Shown: positions 1-9,403 of the stretch, piece after piece
Layout of the letters: the number at the start of each line of letters is the position of its first letter
Numbering within the stretch: the first letter of the stretch is position 1
NCBI GenBank assembly: GCA_938082505.1
Contig: CALLLH010000027.1
Location: forward strand, 1-64,000
DNA: 64,000 nt
Origin: an uncultured Flavobacteriales bacterium
GTDB taxonomy: Bacteria > Bacteroidota > Bacteroidia > Flavobacteriales_D > Sanyastnellaceae
Direction: 5' to 3'
Position numbers and translations under genes: made by a program
The notes under the pieces: generated by a model
Database searches by the model: none
The model's input: the letters and a program-made list of their open reading frames with translations, nothing else
What the model was told of the DNA's origin: nothing

Positions 1-10
1 TTCCCCGCCT

Positions 11-18
11 TATCTTCG
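11..18 (+). promoter_or_regulatory. -7 promoter element of the tRNA-Ser gene
   Basis: TATCTTCG matches the Bacteroidota -7 consensus TAnnTTTG at all but one fixed position and ends 10 nt before the mature tRNA. The -33 region lies outside the window, so only half of the promoter can be judged. Confidence 0.5.
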
Positions 19-28
19 CGCACCGCGA

Positions 29-116
<88 letters not shown>

Positions 117-120
117 ATTG

Positions 121-147
121 AGAACCCGGTCGAACAGTCCGGGTTCT
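121..147 (+). terminator. Terminator hairpin after tRNA-Ser
   Basis: A perfect 9-bp stem (AGAACCCGG at 121-129 with CCGGGTTCT at 139-147) with a 9-nt loop starts 6 nt after the tRNA and is followed by a weakly T-rich stretch. It probably ends the tRNA transcript. Confidence 0.7.
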
Positions 148-174
148 TGCATTTCAGCGGGGTACGGCAACATC

Positions 175-189
175 GTGTACCGAGTACAC
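175..189. promoter_or_regulatory. Perfect inverted repeat upstream of alanine dehydrogenase; possible operator
   Basis: GTGTAC-CGA-GTACAC is a perfect 6-bp dyad with a 3-nt centre. It sits just upstream of a possible promoter (TTG at 196-198, 18 nt, TAATTTTA at 217-224) that would drive the alanine dehydrogenase gene. Short dyads in this position often bind a dimeric regulator. Lrp/AsnC-family regulators commonly control such genes, but nothing here identifies the protein. Confidence 0.4.
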
Positions 190-195
190 AATAAA

Positions 196-224
196 TTGAC
201 TTCCAATGGGTTGGGTTAATTTTA
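196..224 (+). promoter_or_regulatory. Probable promoter of alanine dehydrogenase
   Basis: A TTG triplet at 196-198 is followed after 18 nt by TAATTTTA (217-224), one mismatch from TAnnTTTG. The predicted leader to the ATG at 271 is about 40 nt. The adjoining dyad at 175-189 supports regulation here. Confidence 0.45.
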
Positions 225-270
225 TGGGTTCAGCACCACCTCAGCTGCAGATCCGAACCCCTTGCCCACC

Positions 271-1359
271 ATGATCATTGGTATCCCCTCCGAAATCAAG
301 CCTTCCGAAAGTCGTGTTGGCATGACGCCAGCCGGCGTGTATGAACTGACCCGCCGCGGCCACACCGTCCTGGTCCAGTCCGGTGCGGGTTCGGGCAGTG
401 GGTTTTCCGATGCGGATTATTCCGGCGTGGGTGCTGAATTGAAAGGATCGATCGCTGAAGTCTATGCGGAAGCGGAGATGATCGTCAAGGTCAAGGAGCC
501 GATCGAGTCCGAGTATGGCTTGATTCGACCCGGTCAGGTGGTGTTCACCTATTTCCATTTCGCATCTTCTGCCCCGTTGACGGAAGCGATGGTGTCGAGT
601 GGCGCCATCTGCATTGCCTACGAGACGGTCGAGGACAAGGATGGCTCGCTCCCCCTGTTGACTCCGATGTCGGAGGTGGCCGGACGGATGGCGATCCAGC
701 AGGGCGCCAAATACCTGGAGAAGCCACGCAAGGGACGCGGCGTGTTGCTCGGGGGTGTTCCCGGAGTGCCTCCCGGGCGTGTGCTCGTTTTGGGTGCGGG
801 CGTGGCGGGAACCCAGGCGGCCAAAATGGCGGCGGGCTTGGGTGCGCATGTGACCATCATGGACATCAACATGGCCCGGCTGCGGCAGCTCAATGATTTC
901 ATGCCGCACCACGTGGTCACCGAATATTCCAATGCCTACAACATCAGGCAGGCCATCGCCACACATGACCTCATTGTGGGCGCTGTCCTGCTGAAGGGCG
1001 GCAGGGCACCACATTTGATCAACCGCGAGATGCTGTCGGAGATGCGGCCCGGTACGGTCATCGTGGACATCGCTGTGGACCAGGGCGGTTGTATCGAGAC
1101 CACACGGCCCACGACGCATGATGACCCGGTGTACATCGTGGATGACGTGGTGCATTACTGCGTCGCCAACATGCCCGGTGCGGTGCCGTACACCTCCACC
1201 CTCGCCTTGACCAATGTGACCTTGCCGTTTGTGATTGCCCTCTCTGAGAAGGGTTGGCAAACCGCCTGCAAGGAAGATGCGGCGCTGGCCAAAGGGCTCA
1301 ACATCTGTGAGGGCGACATTGTATATGCCGCCGTGGAGACGGCCTTCGCACCGGCCTGA
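271..1359 (+). CDS. ald: Alanine dehydrogenase
   Basis: A 362-residue NAD-dependent enzyme that reversibly deaminates L-alanine to pyruvate and ammonia in the cytoplasm. The residues known to matter in the family are all at the classical positions: R15, K75 and H96 for pyruvate binding, and D270 in DIAVDQGG as the catalytic acid. The nucleotide-binding loop GAGVAG is at 175-180. Full family length. The ATG at 271 is chosen because the protein then begins MIIGIP as in homologues; a TTG at 262 is also in frame but would add only three residues. It stands alone, preceded by a promoter and a dyad that may regulate it. Confidence 0.96.
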   Translation: MIIGIPSEIKPSESRVGMTPAGVYELTRRGHTVLVQSGAGSGSGFSDADYSGVGAELKGSIAEVYAEAEMIVKVKEPIESEYGLIRPGQVVFTYFHFASSAPLTEAMVSSGAICIAYETVEDKDGSLPLLTPMSEVAGRMAIQQGAKYLEKPRKGRGVLLGGVPGVPPGRVLVLGAGVAGTQAAKMAAGLGAHVTIMDINMARLRQLNDFMPHHVVTEYSNAYNIRQAIATHDLIVGAVLLKGGRAPHLINREMLSEMRPGTVIVDIAVDQGGCIETTRPTTHDDPVYIVDDVVHYCVANMPGAVPYTSTLALTNVTLPFVIALSEKGWQTACKEDAALAKGLNICEGDIVYAAVETAFAPA

Positions 1360-1436
1360 AGCCGCATCGCATCCCCGTCGCCTGTGCAATAGCCGCGCTG
1401 GACCGTGTCGTATCTTTTCGTTCAACCAGAGATGTG

Positions 1437-3542
1437 ATGAGGCGTGTATTTATTTTCTTGATGTGGTCCAGTTTGCTTTCGGTTCAAGGACAGACTTGGC
1501 AGCTGTCGTGGAGCGATGAATTCTCCGGAGCCGCCATCGACAACAGCAAATGGGGCTATGATATCGGGACCGGTGCCGCGCAGGGATTGTGGGGATGGGG
1601 CAACGGAGAACTCCAGTATTACACGGACCACACGGACAACGCCCGTCTGGAGAACGGCCATCTCATCATCGCTGCGCTCGAAGAGAATTTTGCGGGCAGC
1701 AGTTACACTTCTGCAAGGATGGTGACCCGCGACAAATTCAGCCAGACGTATGGCAAATTCGAGGCGCGCATCGATCTGCCCACAGGTCAGGGCATTTGGC
1801 CCGCATTCTGGATGCTGCGCGAGAACAACCCCTGGCCGGGGGAGATCGACATCATGGAGATTGTGGGCAATGCGCCCGGCAGCTGCCATGGTACGGCCCA
1901 TTGGGGAGAAGTCGGTTCCGTCGTCTCTTCCGGGGGTGTCGCGTATTCAACAGATTGGACGACGACATTTCATACTTACACTGTGGAATGGTGGCCCGAC
2001 CACATCCGATGGTCGGTGGACGGTCAGGTGTACTTCGAATTGGACCGGACCCAGGTTTCGCCCGCCAATCCCTGGCTCTTTGCTGAAGACTACCACATGC
2101 TGCTCAATGTGGCTGTCGGTGGCATGTGGCCCGGTTCTCCGGACGCCAGCACGGTATTCCCACAGGAGATGGTGGTGGATTGGGTGAGGGTCTACGAACA
2201 TGTCCCCGAGCCGCAGCCCGTGACGTTCAGGGTGAACCTCAGCGAGGAGAACTTGGGTCCTGGCGACCTGGTGTACGTCACCGGAGCATTTGACAATTGG
2301 GCCGGCAGCACCCATGCGCTATCCGCGGGTGCTGATGGCATCTGGTCCGCCACATTGGACCTGCCACAGGGCATCCATGAATACAAGTTCACCATCAACG
2401 GTTGGGCTGGTCAACAGGAGTCCTTCCCTCCGGGTGCCCCGGGCACATTGACGTCCTTCGGGAGCACCGAGACGTTCGTCAATCGTTTTGTCGACGTGGC
2501 GTGGGATGCCATCGTGACCGATGCGGACTGCTTCTCCTCTTCCGAGGGGTGCCCCGGAACGGGCGGCAGCGGATGCACAGACCCGGATGCGGCGAACTAC
2601 AGTGCAGCTGCGACGGTTCATGATGGCAGTTGTGTCTATGCCGTGCAGTTTTCCGTGGACCTCAACGAAGAAAATGCAGCCGGCCAGGTGGCTTACGTCA
2701 ATGGTACGTTCAACAGCTGGTGCGGTGATTGCGCGCCGATGAACGATTCGGACGGCGATGGGATTTGGGAGGCCAGCGTCATTTTGCCCCCAGGTGAACA
2801 CCAATTCAAATTCACGACCAATGCGTGGAGCGGTCTGATCGAGACGTTTGCGGTCGGGACTTCCTGCACGCAGACGACATACGATGGTCCCAATGTCTAT
2901 ACGAATCGGGTGTTCGACGTCGGGTCCGCCCCGGTTGACCTCGGTACGGTCTGTTTCAATTCCTGTGAGGCCTGTTTGCCTGTCGACCCCGTTTTCCACG
3001 AAGTCACCTTCCGGGTCAACATGCCGGATGCCACCATGGAGGCCCTGATCGAAGTCGGTGGCCAGTCGTATCCGATGACCCATGCACTGTGGGGGGCCAA
3101 AGAAGCCACAGTACTGGTGCCCGGCGGCGTCCCTTTGTCCTATCGCTTCGGGACTCCATCGGCTGCCGGCACGGCATGGGAGTCGCTGCCGTCCCCTTGC
3201 GGTGCAGGGGGATACCGCACCATTACAGTGGCTTCCGACCTGCAAATGGAGGCGGTCTGTTTTACGGAATGTGAGGCGTGCTTGGGTTGTGCAGATCCGT
3301 TTGCATCGAACTACGATCCACTGGCCCACCCCGACTCTCCGGCCAGTCTTTGCAGCGGACAGGCCGAATCGGGCTGTACTTATCCCGAGGGTTCCAATTT
3401 CAGCGCTGAGGCTGTGTGGGATGACGGCACCTGCACCTTTGATCTGTCGACCTCCGACTGTCCCGACAACAATGGAGACGGATTGGTTGGCGTCAATGAC
3501 GTGTTGATTCTACTGTCTGCCTTCGGAGATGTTTGCGAGTGA
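1437..3542 (+). CDS. Secreted GH16 beta-glucanase with three E-set/CBM-like modules, Cys repeats and a dockerin-like end
   Basis: A 701-residue secreted enzyme. After a signal peptide (about 1-17) comes a glycoside hydrolase family 16 domain (about 20-255) with the catalytic motif EIDIME: E136 nucleophile, D138 assisting, E141 acid/base. This family cuts beta-1,3 or beta-1,3/1,4 glucans such as laminarin; the exact substrate is inferred. Three beta-sandwich modules like glycogen-binding/E-set domains follow (about 265-365, 400-500, 520-610), separated by CNYD-type Cys repeats near 380, 616 and 648. The last 25 residues hold one EF-hand-like unit, DNNGDGLVGVNDVLILL. No T9SS type A or B domain is visible. 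GTG at 1434 is directly upstream; ATG at 1437 is preferred. TATCTTTT upstream could be its -7 element. Confidence 0.9.
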   Translation: MRRVFIFLMWSSLLSVQGQTWQLSWSDEFSGAAIDNSKWGYDIGTGAAQGLWGWGNGELQYYTDHTDNARLENGHLIIAALEENFAGSSYTSARMVTRDKFSQTYGKFEARIDLPTGQGIWPAFWMLRENNPWPGEIDIMEIVGNAPGSCHGTAHWGEVGSVVSSGGVAYSTDWTTTFHTYTVEWWPDHIRWSVDGQVYFELDRTQVSPANPWLFAEDYHMLLNVAVGGMWPGSPDASTVFPQEMVVDWVRVYEHVPEPQPVTFRVNLSEENLGPGDLVYVTGAFDNWAGSTHALSAGADGIWSATLDLPQGIHEYKFTINGWAGQQESFPPGAPGTLTSFGSTETFVNRFVDVAWDAIVTDADCFSSSEGCPGTGGSGCTDPDAANYSAAATVHDGSCVYAVQFSVDLNEENAAGQVAYVNGTFNSWCGDCAPMNDSDGDGIWEASVILPPGEHQFKFTTNAWSGLIETFAVGTSCTQTTYDGPNVYTNRVFDVGSAPVDLGTVCFNSCEACLPVDPVFHEVTFRVNMPDATMEALIEVGGQSYPMTHALWGAKEATVLVPGGVPLSYRFGTPSAAGTAWESLPSPCGAGGYRTITVASDLQMEAVCFTECEACLGCADPFASNYDPLAHPDSPASLCSGQAESGCTYPEGSNFSAEAVWDDGTCTFDLSTSDCPDNNGDGLVGVNDVLILLSAFGDVCE

Positions 3543-3568
3543 TATGGCCGGGGTCTAGATTGCCCCCG

Positions 3569-4129
3569 ATGCTCACACCGACAGCGGATCGTTGGTCCTT
3601 CCTGGTCAATTTCTTCAAGGCCCCCCTGCGAAATGCAAGCGTGGCGCCCAGCAGCAAAGTCGCTGCGCGCAACATGCTCAGGGGCTTGGACCTTGAGGCC
3701 CTTGAATTCGTGGTGGAACTCGGACCGGGAACCGGCAGTTTCACGCGGGAATTGTACGCCCGGCTTCCCGAGCGGTGCAAAGTGCTCGTGATCGAGCTCG
3801 ATTCAGGTTATGTCAGGCGATTGCAGGAACAGTATGGCGGCCGTTTCGACATCGTGCAGGCCAGTGCGTGTGAATTTGATGCCTTGGTCTTGGAAAGGGG
3901 TTGGCCACGTGTGGACCTGATCATCTCGGGCTTGCCCTTCGTGCTGCCCGAGCCGGTGAAGGCCTCCCTGTGGTCGGCGCTGAAGCGTCAAACCCAACAG
4001 GGCACCGTCTATCGGTGGTTCACTTACATGCCGCCCCTGATGAAGCGGCATTATCGGGAGTTCGATATGAACCTGGTCCGCCGTGTCTGGGCGAACCTCC
4101 CCCCCATGTGGATATACTCGGTGAATTGA
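3569..4129 (+). CDS. Class I methyltransferase, phospholipid N-methyltransferase (PmtA)-like
   Basis: A 186-residue SAM-dependent methyltransferase. The SAM-binding loop ELGPGTGSFT is at about 49-58. The later motif SGLPFV replaces the NPPY-type motif of nucleic-acid methylases and resembles the SGLP motif of PmtA-type phospholipid methyltransferases, although the overall fold is close to rRNA adenine dimethylases. The likely job is methylation of a membrane lipid headgroup, but the substrate is uncertain. In-frame TTG/GTG codons near 3533 would overlap the glucanase gene, so ATG 3569 is preferred. Confidence 0.65.
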   Translation: MLTPTADRWSFLVNFFKAPLRNASVAPSSKVAARNMLRGLDLEALEFVVELGPGTGSFTRELYARLPERCKVLVIELDSGYVRRLQEQYGGRFDIVQASACEFDALVLERGWPRVDLIISGLPFVLPEPVKASLWSALKRQTQQGTVYRWFTYMPPLMKRHYREFDMNLVRRVWANLPPMWIYSVN

Positions 4130-4189
4130 CCCCACGGGCGGCCTGGGGCTGCTGCATCCGGCATTGAAATCCTGATGCGCTTGGGTTGT

Positions 4190-4654
4190 TCAGGATTTGT
4201 TGCGGGCGGAAACGCCGTGTTCGATCCAGTCTTTGAAGTCGTCCATGAAGCGCTGGCTCGTTTTCCGGAACATGCCCGGCAGCATGAGTCCCATGGCCTT
4301 CATGAACAGGGCGTCGAATTCGAATTCGCTCTCGCTGCGCCATTCCGTGCGCCCATCACCGAGGTCCTTGAAGAAGTTGCGCTGAACATTCCGCACTCCC
4401 TCCATGTCGTACCGGCCGTGGAAATGGTGGGGCAGGCCATTGTCTGTGATGGTCTCGATCATCGTCATGTCCCGGCCGCGGTTCTGGTAGTGCAACACTG
4501 CGGTTGAACCATCTGCTCCAGGGGCTCCCTCCTGCTCCTTCAGACTGACGAATCCCCGCTGCCAATCGCCAATCTGGTGCCGGTCCCCGAAGACTGCGAC
4601 CACCTCCTCAACGGACTTTTCGAGTACGATAATGTTGCTGTATTTCAGTCCCAC
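4190..4654 (-). CDS. SRPBCC-family (START/polyketide-cyclase-like) protein
   Basis: A 154-residue soluble protein with the SRPBCC pattern: an N-terminal strand (KYSNIIVLEKSVEEV), a central set of strands ending in the arginine/glutamate-rich stretch TEWRSESEFEF, and a long C-terminal helix. Members bind hydrophobic ligands in a deep cavity; no ligand can be named. No ATG is available in the right place; GTG at 4654 is the best start. It is divergent from the CotH surface-protein gene and the two share a very short intergenic region. Confidence 0.7.
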   Translation of the reverse strand: MGLKYSNIIVLEKSVEEVVAVFGDRHQIGDWQRGFVSLKEQEGAPGADGSTAVLHYQNRGRDMTMIETITDNGLPHHFHGRYDMEGVRNVQRNFFKDLGDGRTEWRSESEFEFDALFMKAMGLMLPGMFRKTSQRFMDDFKDWIEHGVSARNKS

Positions 4655-4683
4655 GACATTCGAGTTCCGTGGAAGTTAAGGCG

Positions 4684-7600
4684 ATGTTCATGCAACCTTC
4701 AGTTCTTGCACCGGTTAAGACTGCGTACCTTTCGCATGCCTTGGATTTGAAGCTTTACCTGCGTCTTTGCTTGCTCTTGTCAGGCTCTTGGGCTACCGGC
4801 CTTTTCGGGCAGGTGGTCATCAATGAGTTCTCCTGCTCCAACTATTCGTTGAATGTTGCCGGCAACAATGAGGATTTCGTCGAGTTGTACAACACGACAG
4901 GAGGTCCGATAGACCTCGGTGGTTGGTTCATGTCCGACGATGTAGATGACCCGACCAAATTCGAGATTCCCGCAGGCACGGTGGTTCCACCCAATGGTTT
5001 TCTGACCATCATCTGCAGCGGCGAGGCCCAAGCGGGCAACCTGTATGCCGGAGGCTTCCTCAACACCAATTTCAGGATTCACCAATGCAAGCAGGAATCC
5101 GTGGTCCTCGCGGATGCGAGCGGCGCCATTGTTGAGAGCTACACATACGGGACGGACATTTCCACCAACCAGGAGGACCACAGCTGGGCGCGGGCAGCAG
5201 ATGGCCTCGGGGATTGGAAGGTCTGCACCGATCCGACACCCAACGGAGCCAATGGGGCATCCCTCGCATCCATGTACGACGGCTATGCGCCCATGCCCGT
5301 GATGAGTGAGGCCCCTGGATACCATGCCGACGCATTCTCCCTTGACATCAGTGCAGCGCCGGGGATGGAGATCTACTACACGCTCGACGGCTACAAGCCT
5401 ACGGCATCGAGTCTGCCCTATGTGTTGCCCATCGGCCTGTTCGAAACTGTGGTGGTGAGGGCCGTGGTCGTGGATCCGTCCGGGCTCTTGGCGCCCAGCT
5501 TCACCGAGACGAACACGTTCTTTTTCGGGGCGGACCAGCATTCGATCCGCATTGTCAGTGTCAGCGGGGATGGTCTCGAGGATGGCGCATGGTTCGGCGA
5601 TGAGCCCATGCACATCGAGTTCTTCCATGAAGACGGCACCTTCTGGGTGGAGGCCGAAGGCGACTCGAATGAACACGGCAACGATTCCAATGCATACCCG
5701 CAGAAGGGCTTCGACTACATTACACGGGACCAGATGGGGTATGACGATGTTGTCGATGCCGAGCTGTTCCATGTAAAGAACCGCGGGAAATTCCAGCGCC
5801 TCATCTTCAAAGCGGCGGCGAATGACAATTACCCTTTCTCAGGAGGAGCCCACATCCGGGATGCCTACTGCCAGACGCTGAGCGACCGGGCGGACCTGCA
5901 CGTGGACGAACGCACGAGTGAGAGCTGCGTGTTGTACATCAACGGCCAGTACTGGGGCGTTTATGAGTACCGGGAAAAGGTGGATGACAGCGATTTCACG
6001 AACCGCTACTACGACCAGGGGCGCTACGACATCGATTTCCTGAAGACCTGGGGAGGCACGTGGGAGGAGTATGGCGATGGTGCGGATTGGTATACCCTGG
6101 TGGATTTCATCACCACCAATGACATGACCGATGCCGACAATTACGAAGAGGCCGTATCGGAGTTGAATGAGATGTCGCTCATCGATTATTTCATTCTGAA
6201 CAGCTATGTGGTGTGTGCAGACTGGTTGAATTGGAACACGGCCTGGTGGAGGGGGCGAAATGAGGACGGCGATGGGCGCCGTTGGCGTTATGCCCTCTGG
6301 GACCTCGACAACACCTTCGGACATGGGGCCAACTATACCGGCCTGCCCAATACCGGTTCCGATGCCGACCCCTGCAACCCTGAGTCGATGGGTGATGTGG
6401 GCGGCCAAGGACACATTCCCGTGCTCAACGCACTCATGGAAAATGAAACGTTCTGGGCGACGTACATCAACCGATGGGCCGATCTCGGCAACACCCATTT
6501 CAGTTGTGACAACATGCACGCTGTACTGGACAGCATGATCACGGTCATCGACCCCGAGATGCCAAGGCAAATGGAGCGTTGGGGTGGTGATTACGCCACG
6601 TGGCAATCCGAGGTGCAGGAGATCCACGACTTCATCGATGAGCGCTGCAATGACACGGTTCTCGAAGGCATGGAGGACTGCTATGAGGTGGAGCCCGTCG
6701 ACCTGACCCTTCTCATTGATGGATGCGGTGAAATCGAATTGAACTCGTTGGACATCAGCCCCGACATGGTGCCCTACACCGGATGGTATTTCGCCGATGT
6801 GCCGATCACCCTCGATGCGGTGGAACTGTGTGATGGTGCGGAATTCCTGTATTGGGAAGTGGTCTCTGGAGACCTCGTGCTCGACGACATCATGGACAGT
6901 TCCATGACGGTGCTGTTGGGAGGCGATGTGACCCTCATGGCCCATTTCGGGGAGCCCGTGCCGCCGGAAGTCATCATTTTCGAAGTGGAGCCTGCCGGCA
7001 CAGGCAACATCAGCCTGAACGGAGTGGTGATCGGCCCTTACCCCTCAGAACAGGAACTGTTCGATGGAGCGCACGATATCGCGGCCTCTCCGATTCCATG
7101 GTGGACATTCACCCATTGGACACTCGATGCGAATTCCATCACGCCGGACCAGATCGCGCCCATCGCGGAACTGCAAGTGGACACTGGAGGTACCGTGGTC
7201 GCCCACTTCGAATATGTCGAGCACGTCGACCTCGTGGTCGAAGTGGAACCTGCCGGAGCAGGCATTGTCAAGGTGGTGGGTCGCGCCAACGTTTCCGATT
7301 ACTGGACGGACAGTTTCGTAGTGGATGGTCCCCAGGCCTTCATTGCCCAGGAAGGGAGCGATTGGAAGTTCAGCTATTGGGAAGTGGAAGGCGCTTTGTC
7401 CAACTCCTCCCTGCAGTCGGCCGAGCTGGGCGTGGAATTGCCTGCGGATGGGCCGGTTCGTGTGGTGGGGCATTTCGAGGAAATGGAACTTCAGCTGTAT
7501 GTCCCGAATGCCTTCTCCCCGAACAACGACGGCGTCAACGACGCTTTCCGGCCGCTGGGACAGGCTTTTGGTGCCACCGACTATCGTTTCGAGGTCTACA

Positions 7601-7782
7601 ACCGATGGGGTGAAGTGGTCTTCTCCTCCACCGATCCGGATGAGGCCTGGCTCGGACAGGACCAGCGCGGTGACGGGACGCACTATGTCAAGGACGGGGC
7701 CTATGCCTGGTATGTCCAGGTGCGCTGGACGCACGGCAATTACCCCGAACAATTCAGGGGCACGCTCACGGTGGTGCGCTGA
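4684..7782 (+). CDS. Large surface protein: lamin-tail domain, CotH kinase-like domain, T9SS type B C-terminus
   Basis: A 1032-residue exported protein. An unusually long N-region leads to a signal peptide ending near LFGQ. Then follow a lamin-tail domain (about 40-190, starting VVINEFSC), a chitobiase C-terminal-like segment (YTLDGYKPT, about 220), a CotH domain (about 300-640, with the metal-site-like motif LWDLDNTFG), two or three beta repeats (EVEPAGTG, EVEPAGAG) and a T9SS type B/gliding C-terminal domain (about 935-1032, beginning VPNAFSPNNDGVNDAF). CotH of spores is a protein kinase; in surface proteins its target is unknown. GTG 4669 is also in frame. A terminator hairpin follows the stop. 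Confidence 0.88.
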   Translation: MFMQPSVLAPVKTAYLSHALDLKLYLRLCLLLSGSWATGLFGQVVINEFSCSNYSLNVAGNNEDFVELYNTTGGPIDLGGWFMSDDVDDPTKFEIPAGTVVPPNGFLTIICSGEAQAGNLYAGGFLNTNFRIHQCKQESVVLADASGAIVESYTYGTDISTNQEDHSWARAADGLGDWKVCTDPTPNGANGASLASMYDGYAPMPVMSEAPGYHADAFSLDISAAPGMEIYYTLDGYKPTASSLPYVLPIGLFETVVVRAVVVDPSGLLAPSFTETNTFFFGADQHSIRIVSVSGDGLEDGAWFGDEPMHIEFFHEDGTFWVEAEGDSNEHGNDSNAYPQKGFDYITRDQMGYDDVVDAELFHVKNRGKFQRLIFKAAANDNYPFSGGAHIRDAYCQTLSDRADLHVDERTSESCVLYINGQYWGVYEYREKVDDSDFTNRYYDQGRYDIDFLKTWGGTWEEYGDGADWYTLVDFITTNDMTDADNYEEAVSELNEMSLIDYFILNSYVVCADWLNWNTAWWRGRNEDGDGRRWRYALWDLDNTFGHGANYTGLPNTGSDADPCNPESMGDVGGQGHIPVLNALMENETFWATYINRWADLGNTHFSCDNMHAVLDSMITVIDPEMPRQMERWGGDYATWQSEVQEIHDFIDERCNDTVLEGMEDCYEVEPVDLTLLIDGCGEIELNSLDISPDMVPYTGWYFADVPITLDAVELCDGAEFLYWEVVSGDLVLDDIMDSSMTVLLGGDVTLMAHFGEPVPPEVIIFEVEPAGTGNISLNGVVIGPYPSEQELFDGAHDIAASPIPWWTFTHWTLDANSITPDQIAPIAELQVDTGGTVVAHFEYVEHVDLVVEVEPAGAGIVKVVGRANVSDYWTDSFVVDGPQAFIAQEGSDWKFSYWEVEGALSNSSLQSAELGVELPADGPVRVVGHFEEMELQLYVPNAFSPNNDGVNDAFRPLGQAFGATDYRFEVYNRWGEVVFSSTDPDEAWLGQDQRGDGTHYVKDGAYAWYVQVRWTHGNYPEQFRGTLTVVR

Positions 7783-7783
7783 G

Positions 7784-7800
7784 AGGACTCAGTCCTTTTT
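7784..7800 (+). terminator. Rho-independent terminator after the CotH-domain gene
   Basis: AGGAC-TCA-GTCCT followed by a T run begins 2 nt after the stop codon of the plus-strand gene. It overlaps the last codons of the convergent minus-strand gene. Confidence 0.65.
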
Positions 7801-8313
7801 CTCTCCAACGAACCAATCCTCCTTGCGGTCGAACAGGACGTTGAATGTCGTCAGGGAACCGTAGCATCGGGTGATGTACTGTTGGAGGTTCACCTTGTCC
7901 TCATCGCTGAGCTTCGCGTGGCTGTTGATGTTCTGTTCGAGAACGCGGAGCCGGTCACGGAGCAGGACGATCTTGTGGAAGAAGGTCTCGATGGGCACTT
8001 CTTTTGACTTCAGGCCTTCTTCGCCTGGACGCAATTCCATGACGCCGCCTTCCCACCTGTCCCCCAATTCGACAGGACCCGGGGATTCCATGTATTGATC
8101 AAAGACGTTCTCCACGGCGGCGATGACGTCCTCGAGGGCAATGCCCCCTGAACTTGCCGGTGCGGGTTCCATGACCTCATAGGACTCATAGGTCTTGGCC
8201 AGCTCCTTCTCGCCATGTTCCTGGAAGAAAATGCGCCAGGCTGCGCCTGACTCTCCAAAAATCGCGCCCTCTCCGTATTTGGGGTGGGCGATGCGTGCTC
8301 CGATACCAATCAT
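7789..8313 (-). CDS. Conserved hypothetical protein with UvrD/CarD-like N-terminal motif
   Basis: A 174-residue protein I do not recognise. The first 35 residues, with GARIAHPKYGEGAIF, resemble the small beta-barrel found at the ends of UvrD-type helicases and in CarD-like proteins (V.H..fG.G.I), where it contacts nucleic acid or RNA polymerase. The remainder is mostly helical, with a coiled-coil-like segment (IVLLRDRLRVLEQNI) and an aromatic C-terminal part. No signal peptide or membrane segment. CATCTTAG (8318-8325) with a 4-nt leader may be its promoter. Confidence 0.7.
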   Translation of the reverse strand: MIGIGARIAHPKYGEGAIFGESGAAWRIFFQEHGEKELAKTYESYEVMEPAPASSGGIALEDVIAAVENVFDQYMESPGPVELGDRWEGGVMELRPGEEGLKSKEVPIETFFHKIVLLRDRLRVLEQNINSHAKLSDEDKVNLQQYITRCYGSLTTFNVLFDRKEDWFVGEKKD

Positions 8314-8390
8314 GATGCTAAGATGTGTTGCGGGTCAATCCATCAAACAGTGCCGATGCAGTCGAAATGAACACAGGCCCGTCGAAGCCT

Positions 8391-8398
8391 TAGATTTG
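8391..8398 (+). promoter_or_regulatory. -7 promoter element of adenosine deaminase, 6 nt from the ATG
   Basis: TAGATTTG is a perfect match to TAnnTTTG and ends 6 nt before the start codon at 8405. If used, the mRNA would be leaderless or nearly so. No clear -33 TTTG is visible. Confidence 0.6.
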
Positions 8399-8404
8399 CA
8401 GGTC

Positions 8405-9403
8405 ATGCAGGACGACGCACTCAAGACATTGCCCAAGGTGGAATTGCACTGCCATCTGGAGTTGACAGCGCGTCATGCATTGCTCAAGGAATTGCTGGCG
8501 ATGCGAGGAAAGACGATGGATGACGCACAATTCCGTCGAGACTATCTCATCACGGAGCCGGTGGGTGACCTTCCCACCTTGCTCAACATTTTCCTCGGTC
8601 ACCGGGACCTGCTGGACTCACCCGAAATCGTGGAGCGCATGACATACGAGTGCTGTGAGGACATGGCCGCCAACGGGGTGCGTCTCCTGGAACTGCGCTA
8701 TGCGCCCAGCTTTCTGTGTGATGCCCATGCCAGCCTCACACCGGACAGCATGCATGCCGCTGTGCTCAGGGGTGTAGCGCGGGCGGAGCGGGACTTTCCC
8801 CTTGCTGTGGGCCTCATTTGTCTGCTTCAGAGGATCAAGACGGTCGAGGAAAACCGGTACTGGTTGGACTTCGCCATCGAGAAGAAATCAGATTTCCTTG
8901 CGGTCGATCTGGCGGACAATGAATTGGCCTTCGGTCCGGAACCGTTCATTCCGCTGTTCGAGCGGGCCAAATCGGAAGGGTTCCACGTCACCATTCATGC
9001 CGGCGAGGCTGAGGGCCCCCAGGCAGCGCGCAACATCCGCAATTCGATTGAGATGCTGCACGCTGACCGCATAGGCCATGGTGTTCGCATCCTCGAGGAT
9101 CCAGAGGTGCTGGAGTTTGTTCGGGAACGCGGAACGGTCCTGGAGCTGTGCCCCACGTCGAATTGGTTGAGCGGAGTGTGCCCGACAAGGGAGGCCCATC
9201 CTTTCCGCGCCATCATGGAAGCCGGAATCCGGACCACCGTCAATACCGACGACCCCGGCATCATGAACATCGACATCATGGATGAGTACCGGTTGCTGCG
9301 CGATGGCATGGGGTTCACACAGGCCGAATTCGAACAGATCAACACGTGGGGTCGTGAGGCCTGTTTCATCCCGGAGGGGCGCAAGGCCGAAGTCTGGCCC
9401 TGA
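8405..9403 (+). CDS. add: Adenosine deaminase family protein
   Basis: A 332-residue zinc hydrolase that converts adenosine (or a related purine) to its deaminated product for salvage. Active-site motifs are in order: HCH at 15-17 (zinc), HAGE at 198-201 (zinc His and catalytic Glu), GHG with H225, and NTDDPG at 280-285 (zinc Asp 282 and the next Asp). The first motif reads HCHLEL where most members have HxHLDG or HxHLEG, so the glycine is lost and substrate choice between adenosine, adenine and relatives is open. A longer upstream reading frame exists, but the perfect -7 element at 8391 supports ATG 8405. It converges on the next gene with no gap. Confidence 0.9.
   Translation: MQDDALKTLPKVELHCHLELTARHALLKELLAMRGKTMDDAQFRRDYLITEPVGDLPTLLNIFLGHRDLLDSPEIVERMTYECCEDMAANGVRLLELRYAPSFLCDAHASLTPDSMHAAVLRGVARAERDFPLAVGLICLLQRIKTVEENRYWLDFAIEKKSDFLAVDLADNELAFGPEPFIPLFERAKSEGFHVTIHAGEAEGPQAARNIRNSIEMLHADRIGHGVRILEDPEVLEFVRERGTVLELCPTSNWLSGVCPTREAHPFRAIMEAGIRTTVNTDDPGIMNIDIMDEYRLLRDGMGFTQAEFEQINTWGREACFIPEGRKAEVWP

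Noticed and set aside
2319-3329. A 336-codon minus-strand frame within the GH16 gene
   Set aside because: Shadow of the GH16 gene; low-complexity, histidine- and arginine-rich translation with no domain.
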